A stretch of DNA of 64,000 nucleotides from Dryococelus australis (Eukaryota; Arthropoda; Insecta; Phasmatodea; Phasmatidae), in the NCBI GenBank assembly GCA_029891345.1, contig CM057009.1, forward strand, positions 304,545,166 to 304,609,165. Reading direction: 5' to 3'. Below, piece by piece: positions 57,340-64,000 of this stretch. Made by a program: the position numbers and the translations under genes. How positions within the stretch are numbered: the first letter of the stretch is position 1; each line of letters begins with the position of its first letter. The notes beneath the pieces were generated by a model, which saw only the letters and a list, made by a program, of their open reading frames with translations, ran no database searches and was not told the DNA's origin.

Positions 57340-58270
57340 CTGCTGCACCAAAAGCATGTTAGTTTATATAACCTACTGTTCAACAGTTTGTAAAATTTGG
57401 TGGGAATCTGTTGGTTGCTCCTCGAGATGTGGCATAAAACCATTTTTTTGTGTGATCATCTTCATGAACAAAGAAAAAAAAGGTTATGTATTAGCAATTT
57501 CAATGATTTCCATAGATAAAGTATACAAAGTTAAGTTAAAATTGGTTACATAGTTTTGTAGACATATCATAATAAGATAAAGTGTTGTTGGATATAAAGA
57601 AAAATATACGTCTTTTACACTTAAAACAAATGAATTAATATAGCCTACCACAGGACAACTTCTTTGCCACATTTGGTGAGACTTGGTTGATTTTTTCTCC
57701 CCGAGATATGACATAAGAACTTTATTTTATAATGTGGGGTTATCTTAAGAAATGGCAAAGAAATCACTCTCTGTATAAACAAATTTGATGGTTATATAAC
57801 AGACACTGCCAGCATACATACCTAGCTAAAATGTTCATGTGGCCACTATTTTAAAAATAAGTGTGAAACCACTCAAAACATATAAATTTACATGACCTGC
57901 TGTCATAGTGCTATTTGAGTGCCAAATTTGGTGGGAATTTGTTGATTTTCTCTGAACATATAATATAAAAATGTTAATTAGTGATGGTGTCTTACAAAAT
58001 GGCAGATCAAAGATGTTCCATGTACACACATTTGACAGTTGTAATATATACTTGCAGAATACAAATTTAGCATCAAATTGATTAAATGGTTTTGACAATA
58101 TAACATACTAAGCTAAAAGTAGCTATATGACCACCATTTTGAAAACAACTGCCACACCTACTAAAAATTTACCAGTTTAAATCATCTGCCACAGTACTAC
58201 TATAAAAGTCAGACGTCCTTGCCAAGTACTGTATGTGTACAGAGTTTGGTGAAATTCAGTTCTGGTTTCA
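57340..58270 (-). repeat. ~280-bp tandem array, second site, opposite orientation
   Basis: The landmark ATTTGGTGGGAATTTGTTG (a complement of the C.CCAAATTTGGCA region of the first array) occurs at about 57396, 57672, 57927 and 58245 (spacing 276, 255, 318). It is accompanied by CGAGATATGACATAA-type text and by the GGCCAC.ATTTT.AAAAATAAGT landmark at 57841 and 58131. Reverse-complemented, the units align over their full length with the 2820-4046 array, including the TAGCTA, CTGCCATTTTGTAAGAC and TAGCACTATGACAGCAGG regions. Confidence 0.8.
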
Positions 58271-58289
58271 AAAGTTGTAAAGGTGAGTT

Positions 58290-58310
58290 TGTTGGGGGGG
58301 GGGGGGGGGA
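58290..58310 (+). repeat. Poly-G tract
   Basis: A run of about 17 G's following GTTTGTTG, close to the right edge of the ~280-bp array. It could form a G-quadruplex. Confidence 0.9.
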
Positions 58311-59583
58311 TATATGCACAGAAGACACACGCATGCACACCCAAAAAGGAAAGTAATCTCATAAACCCTTTTTTTCCTTCGGAAAGTAGGCTAATAATCA
58401 GTGTATACCAAAGTAACAAATATATAATCAAATATAAAACAGACAAGCTTATTTTTATGATCAGAATATGCAGAAAAACACTGCAAATGCAGATAGAATA
58501 TTATAAATGAAATAACGTTTAGCAAGCATTTAAAAAAATGGCGATGGGCCATTATTAATATTAGACTAAATGGTTTACTTTAAACAACGACATAAACATA
58601 TATATATGATGCAGTATGCAGACAAATAATCATGCTTACGGTAAAATCAACTCAGTGAAAACATGATGATAAATATGCAAATATTAGAAGCTAAGAACAC
58701 AAATGCTACAGCAGATGCAGGAATGACTCTTAAGCCACAGAAAGCAACATTTATTCATGCGCACAAAAATATTTCTTGACTATATCATGACTCCTAACAT
58801 ACAATATATTAAAAATAATGACGGGAAAGAAGAAAAAAGAGCAAAAAACCTCAACATTATAATACAAATATTTATAAATGTTCAATCTGAATATGTAAGT
58901 TGGAAAACCAAATATTATTGATATATAAGTGAAATGATTTTTTCTGGATAACATCATTACCTTGATCATGGGAACTACACATAAAAAACAATTTTCTTTT
59001 AAAGGTTTTTTCACCACTTTTAAAACCTTTATCTCCTTGGTAAGATGAGAATAAAAACTAGTTTTACATAACAAATAAATCTAAAAGCTGTAAGTGCTAA
59101 AATGGCCAATGGTCCCATAGTTAATTTCATTTTTATTAATAGTATTTCCAAGCTTTGTTAGCTAATTATTTAACTGAATTATTTCAGCAGTGATAAAAGA
59201 AAAAAGTGTGCAAGAAAGTAAATTAAAATTATTATTTTAGAACTTCACCTAGCAACAATTTACATTTTTTTTTTTAATTGCACTGTTGGATACATATCAT
59301 AAATTAGTACCTAAATATAGCCTGTTAATGGAGTGTGGTAGAGTCAATCACTATCAATAATGTGCAAAGTTTTGGTGGAGGAAATAAACACGTTAGTTTT
59401 GACTAGATTTCTGGCAAATGAAAACATCAGCCCTCAGTTTGAAAGCACACAGAAAACATTTACAGAGCTACAACCTACAAGATATTTTGGTTACAGTAAT
59501 GTACGGAAGATTAGGTATGTAGACAATAGTTAACTAGAAACTGCTAGATTCATATCTTGTGACCAAGTGTCAAAAATGTAGGC
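58311..59583. other. AT-rich stretch, nothing recognised
   Basis: Open frames such as 59074-58751 (minus) are composed of AT-rich codons and lack motifs. Confidence 0.45.
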
Positions 59584-59594
59584 CTATATTCTGG

Positions 59595-59849
59595 GTAAGT
59601 GAAGAGATTTTGGGTGGCTCTTAACAGTGAGGTCTAGAGCCAACAAGGGTGATTGAGGAGAGTATGGAGCAGTGTTGGAATGAGAGGCCATGGGAAATGG
59701 GAGATCTCCAAGAAAATTCACTGACCAGCAGCATTGTTTGGAACCATTCCCAAATATGAAATTCCAGGAGTAGCCCAGCCAGGAATCGAACCCAGTTCAT
59801 CTAGGTGGGAGGCAAGCAGTCTAATCACAACACCACCACTGCCCCACAT
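59595..59849 (-). repeat. SINE family 2, copy 5, with target-site duplication
   Basis: Flanked by CTATATTCTGG at 59584-59594 and 59850-59860, a perfect 11-bp target-site duplication. Head on the right (complement of CTAATCACAACACCACCACT), B-box region GGGTTCGATTCC complementary to 59786-59797. The tail is at the left. Confidence 0.93.
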
Positions 59850-59860
59850 CTATATTCTGG

Positions 59861-62800
59861 TATTTGTACTTCATAAGAAAGCAGTAACTTGAAAGTCCAC
59901 AACATGACAGAAAAAGTATCATGCCTGCCAGATACTTGTATATGTTTAATTTATGTTTGTATGTTATGACATTTTAGTATTGTACACTATGTAATACTAT
60001 TACATCAAAGTAAATGCCATATTTAGTAAAAGCAGACTTCTATTTTATAGATATCAGTTCATTAAATTAATACTTTGTTGATTTTATTACACTTGAAATT
60101 CCAGCAGTTTTTGTAGCAACACCAGCTCATATGCTGAAAATCAACTGTCTGGAAGCTGTAATGACTAGGGACAACTTCATTAAATCAACTTCTAATTTTG
60201 TTTTATTCACATATGTGTATTACTTCAACATATTCCAAAATAAATAGGATGAACAATTTGGTATGGCCAGATGATAGCTTGAACAACAAGATTAAATTAT
60301 CCAGACATCAAAATTCTGCATCATCAAAAATCTCAAACAGCTGCTCAAAAAGAAAAAAAAATCTCCTCTACAAAATGAAAACTCTGAGAGATAATAATCA
60401 GGTACTAACATCTATGTGCAGAATGTGATGGGGTGATTTCACACAATGATCATTAACCTGGTCCTTACGCCATTAACCTCCAGCAACAAGCTGGATAAAA
60501 TTAATGACTGTTTCTAGTATACTGGCTAAGTTTTGTCATTCTCTTTATGTAAAGCCCTGTTTATTTTACATAGGACATAAATTATGTTATAGTATCAAAA
60601 TACCATAAGAAGGTTCTGTTAAGAAGTAACTTTTTAACAACAGAGAAAAAAACTTGAAATTTTAAGAAAATATCAAAGGATGAAAATGTATAGAATGGAG
60701 GCAACAATCGGTGATCTGAACAAAAAGGAATACAGCTTACTGAAGTTTGCATTAAAGTTGGAGTTTGAAGGGAATCAAAGAAAAAACATTGGGAACATCC
60801 AATAAGTCAGCTTTAGAAGAAGCCATATATCAGTGGTTTACTTAATGGAAAAAGTTTAGACGAACAAGATTTTTTTCAGTTGTGTTAAAACCCTCTAGTT
60901 CAATGAAAAACTAGGTGTACCAGCAAATTTTATGGCTTGTATTGACTGGATGGTTAAAAAAATTTCAATCAAAGATATGGCATAAAAGAACTCAAAATTC
61001 AAAGGGAAAAGTTATCTACAATTTTAAGGCTAAACTAAAAAAAGTTATTAGGTGTTCTTAAAAGAAAAGGGCAGTCAAAATTACATATAGAACACAGATA
61101 AACCAAAACTATTATAAAAGTCACCATCTTTTTATCAAGAGTAATCAGCTCCTAACTTAAGAAAGTAAGAAATTTTAAAATATTTGTAATGGTGTGCAAT
61201 AATACCAATGGTATGGTTTCTTCTCTGTTAATTATTACTGTGAAATGTAAGATATCCAGATGCTTTAAAAATGTTGAATGATTGCCTATGTCATCAACTA
61301 CAAAATATTTCCTGAATGACTGCTAACATTTTCATAGATTTTTATGTGAATAAAAGTCAGGAGAGAGACGACAATCTATCACCAGTCGCATCAGACAAAT
61401 AACTGAGGCGATGCACAAATCTGCTCACCTTATATACTAAAAGAACCCAATTTTCACATGGCCAACAACCAATCATGAGCGAACAATATGGCATCATCAT
61501 TAGATATTTTCCCCATTAGCACACACTAGCAGACAATTCTGAAAACACGAATTAGCAGTGCACTCTAGCACAAAATGATGGAAACTATAGTTAGTGTACC
61601 ATAAATTAGGGAATGAAATTGAGGAATTACACTGAGAAATGAAATTGAGGAATTAATAAAGCTTGAAGTTCCACACTATTTAATACACGAGATTTACTAT
61701 AAATAAAAAAAATGAAAACAAAAACAAAAAATTTACAATACGACATACCATATGATTATAAAACCAATATGGCCACAGACTCAAAGAAACAATACATATA
61801 TGCTTCAAGAGTTAGTGCTCCTATCTGCTGAGCACTTTCAGGTATGTTCGGCAATCATGAGACAAAGGCTTCCAAGCACCCCCAAAGTTGAACTGAAGAC
61901 TGCCGAACTTGTCCGAGTTGAGCTGATGACTGCCAGCCAGAGCCACAGCCACACAACTCCCATTTAATATATGTTAGGCTAGATCTCGCTTTTAAACATT
62001 ACTCCCCTAAAATAATGTATAACACTTCAAATAAAGAATTTTTCAGACCTACTCGTGCTTTGGAGACTGCAATGAGTTGGTTAGAAAAACAGATTGAGTA
62101 GACAACATCCCAACAATGGATACAAATTCTTATTCAATAAACAAAGTTTTTTGGAAATAATTCCAGTAACTCTATGTGCTTTATGTTTATAGATGTTACC
62201 ATAAAAACCTGAACACAGTTAAAATCACAATTCTCTAGTCAACACTACCTTTAACAAAGATCTTTTGTTGGAACTGTTATTAACGAGTCAATACTGAAAT
62301 TCATTGTGTTTGTTAGAGGGTTCTAGTTTCCATTCAAACTCTTCAATTAAAACATGATATTACACTAGTTAAATATAGTATTAATTATACTGGTTTATTC
62401 ATCTAATTGTACAGTAATGGGTTACAGGAAAACATAACCATAGTTGAATTTATACAAAATTTTAAGTTGTTAGCTCAACCCTAACCTACCTTAACCTTCC
62501 CATAGCCAATGAACACATAAAAGACTTTTAACTAACCCATTTTGGTAGTTTCAACTAGTAACTATATTAACAGTAAATATATACATTTTCCTGTCAATAA
62601 AATTTATTCCAAAAAGCTCTTCGTCAATTCCAGTATTGACTGGTTAACAACAATTATAGCAAAAGGGCTTTGATAAAAATAGTTTTGATCATGGAATTCT
62701 GGTTTTAATTGATTTCTGGTTTATACGGTGACACAGATATAATAATGTAAAACATAATTGTTATAGCAAATTATATGGACATTCTTATATCAAATTTACT

Positions 62801-63590
62801 GAACTGGAACTAACAAGTCAAAAATTACTATATCAACAATATAGTCCAGTGTATAACATCAACAAGGTTGATAAATTTCAAGGTAATAAAAATTCTGCAA
62901 ACATTTTAAATTCTTGTGAAACTGGACATATCTCTGTGTGCTCTCACTATGGGTAGCTAGTTGTCCTTCCTTTCGTGTAAAAATAAGTGTGACTCTGCTA
63001 CAACAAATATTTAATTCCTAAAATATACATAACCCTTTTGACAACCATAATCAAAATGTTTGGAGCAGACATCAAGTAACATACTGTCAAAAGATGCCCG
63101 AGGGGCATATCCCAGTTCATGGGGGATGGAGGTCTCAATGAGAATAAAATAATTAATTTGATTTTCTATTTTATTCAGCAAACTAATATTTACAGCATTA
63201 AACTATCTCCACTATTACTCTTTGTCATTCTCATTGAGTGCAATATTGAATGTCTATCTCAATTCATTTTAAAGTTCTTAGCAATGTTGTCTCTATTGGT
63301 TACAGTCAATTAACACACTATTTACATATACTCAATCTGTCTATTTCTATCACATTTCAAATGTCTGTCACTCAAGCATCCAGTTCAATTAGTACTATCC
63401 GTCAGTCTCACTCTCCCATATACTGATGCTCGCAGTCAACAGATGTCACTCCTGTTGGTCACGGTCTCCTGGCTCGTAGCTTCATTGTTGCTTAAGTTCG
63501 TACAACGCTCCAGGCTCTGGACTGTTGGCTTGGGGGCCTGTTTGGCTTTAGTAGTCTTGCTGGCCTTATTTACAAGGTTCTCTGCACTTC
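59861..63590. other. AT-rich stretch with minor repeats
   Basis: No recognised gene. A short direct duplication GAAATGAAATTGAGGAATTA occurs at about 61611-61656. A mildly GC-richer patch at 61330-61560 and another at 63420-63560 carry no motif. Confidence 0.45.
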
Positions 63591-63595
63591 AAATG

Positions 63596-63847
63596 GAGTG
63601 GAGAGATATGGGCTGCTCTTAACAATGAGGTCTTACGAGTTGATAAGGGTAAAGCGAGGTGAGTATGGAGCAGCATCAGAATGTAAGGGTAGGGGAAACT
63701 GGAGATCCCTGAGAAAACCCACAGACCAGAGGCATCATACGGCATGATTCCCAGATGCAAAAATACATAACGACCCCATCGAGAATCAAATCTGGTTCGC
63801 CTTCTTGGGAGGCGAGTAGTCTAACCACTACACCACCATGGCCTCCC
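63596..63847 (-). repeat. SINE family 2, copy 6
   Basis: Head on the right: the complement of CTAACCACTACACCACCATG (63821-63840) contains the A-box word TGGTGTAGTGG, and the B-box region is complementary to GAATCAAATCTGG at 63783-63795. The tail word TTAAGAGCAGCCCATATCTC is complementary to 63602-63621. No clear target duplication was found. Confidence 0.88.
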
Positions 63848-64000
63848 CATACCTCGAGTCTCGCTGAGAGAGACTAGGGCAATTACCATAACATTCTTTC
63901 AAAGATAATGTCAAAAATTCAATATGCTGGTGGTCAAGAGAGCACAAATACTGAGTTGCTTATCTTGTGCATGTGGTGGCTCACCTTGTAAATCTCAGTG

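Overview
This is eukaryotic nuclear DNA: AT-rich, with long non-coding stretches, spliced coding exons with GT/AG boundaries, tRNA-derived SINEs, decayed retrotransposons and DNA transposons, microsatellites, and no operons or bacterial-type genes. The repeats (Ty3/gypsy-like, Tc1/mariner and hAT relics, and a SINE with a tRNA-like head) point to an arthropod, most likely an insect with a large repeat-rich genome. A stick insect or another polyneopteran is my guess from the feel of the repeats; the sequence does not prove it.

The only host gene I can support is on the minus strand. Two exons, 29083-29217 and 10926-11174, are both phase 0 and separated by a 17.9-kb intron. They encode consecutive armadillo repeats that resemble ARMC10. 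The 5' exons would lie above 29217 and the 3' exons below 10926; I could not find them, so most or all of the window may be introns of this gene.

Layout. 434-664: a tRNA-headed SINE. 1793-7860 (minus): a decayed Ty3/gypsy-like element (gag, protease, RT, start of RNase H) split by a 2.57-kb insert (2651-5222) that carries five ~287-bp tandem units. 9100-10330: GC-richer repeats, including a truncated copy of a family that recurs at 38570-39850. 10926-29217: the two exons and the large intron, which holds a SINE, a microsatellite, a second gypsy-like pol (+) split inside integrase by a block containing one copy of a ~1.95-kb repeat, a possible hAT MITE, and an almost complete 2.34-kb Tc1/mariner-like element with TIRs and TA target duplication. 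31.5-41.2 kb: a Tc1 relic, the inverted second copy of the 1.95-kb repeat (34555-36508), a GC-rich repeat and a hAT transposase pseudogene lying between two LTR-like direct repeats. 45.9-48.6 kb: a DNA-transposon-like element. 49.8-53.0 kb: a duplicated block whose second copy was hit by two later insertions that can be read against the undisturbed copy. 53.8 kb: a TATA plus initiator promoter candidate. 57.3-58.3 kb: a second array of the ~280-bp repeat in opposite orientation. 55-64 kb: three more SINEs, two with clear target-site duplications.

No intact autonomous element, tRNA or rRNA gene, or CRISPR array was seen. The most interesting content is structural: nested insertions, a pair of paralogous sites that date insertions, the long inverted repeats ending in a primer-binding-site-like motif, and the dispersed ~285-bp satellite-like unit.
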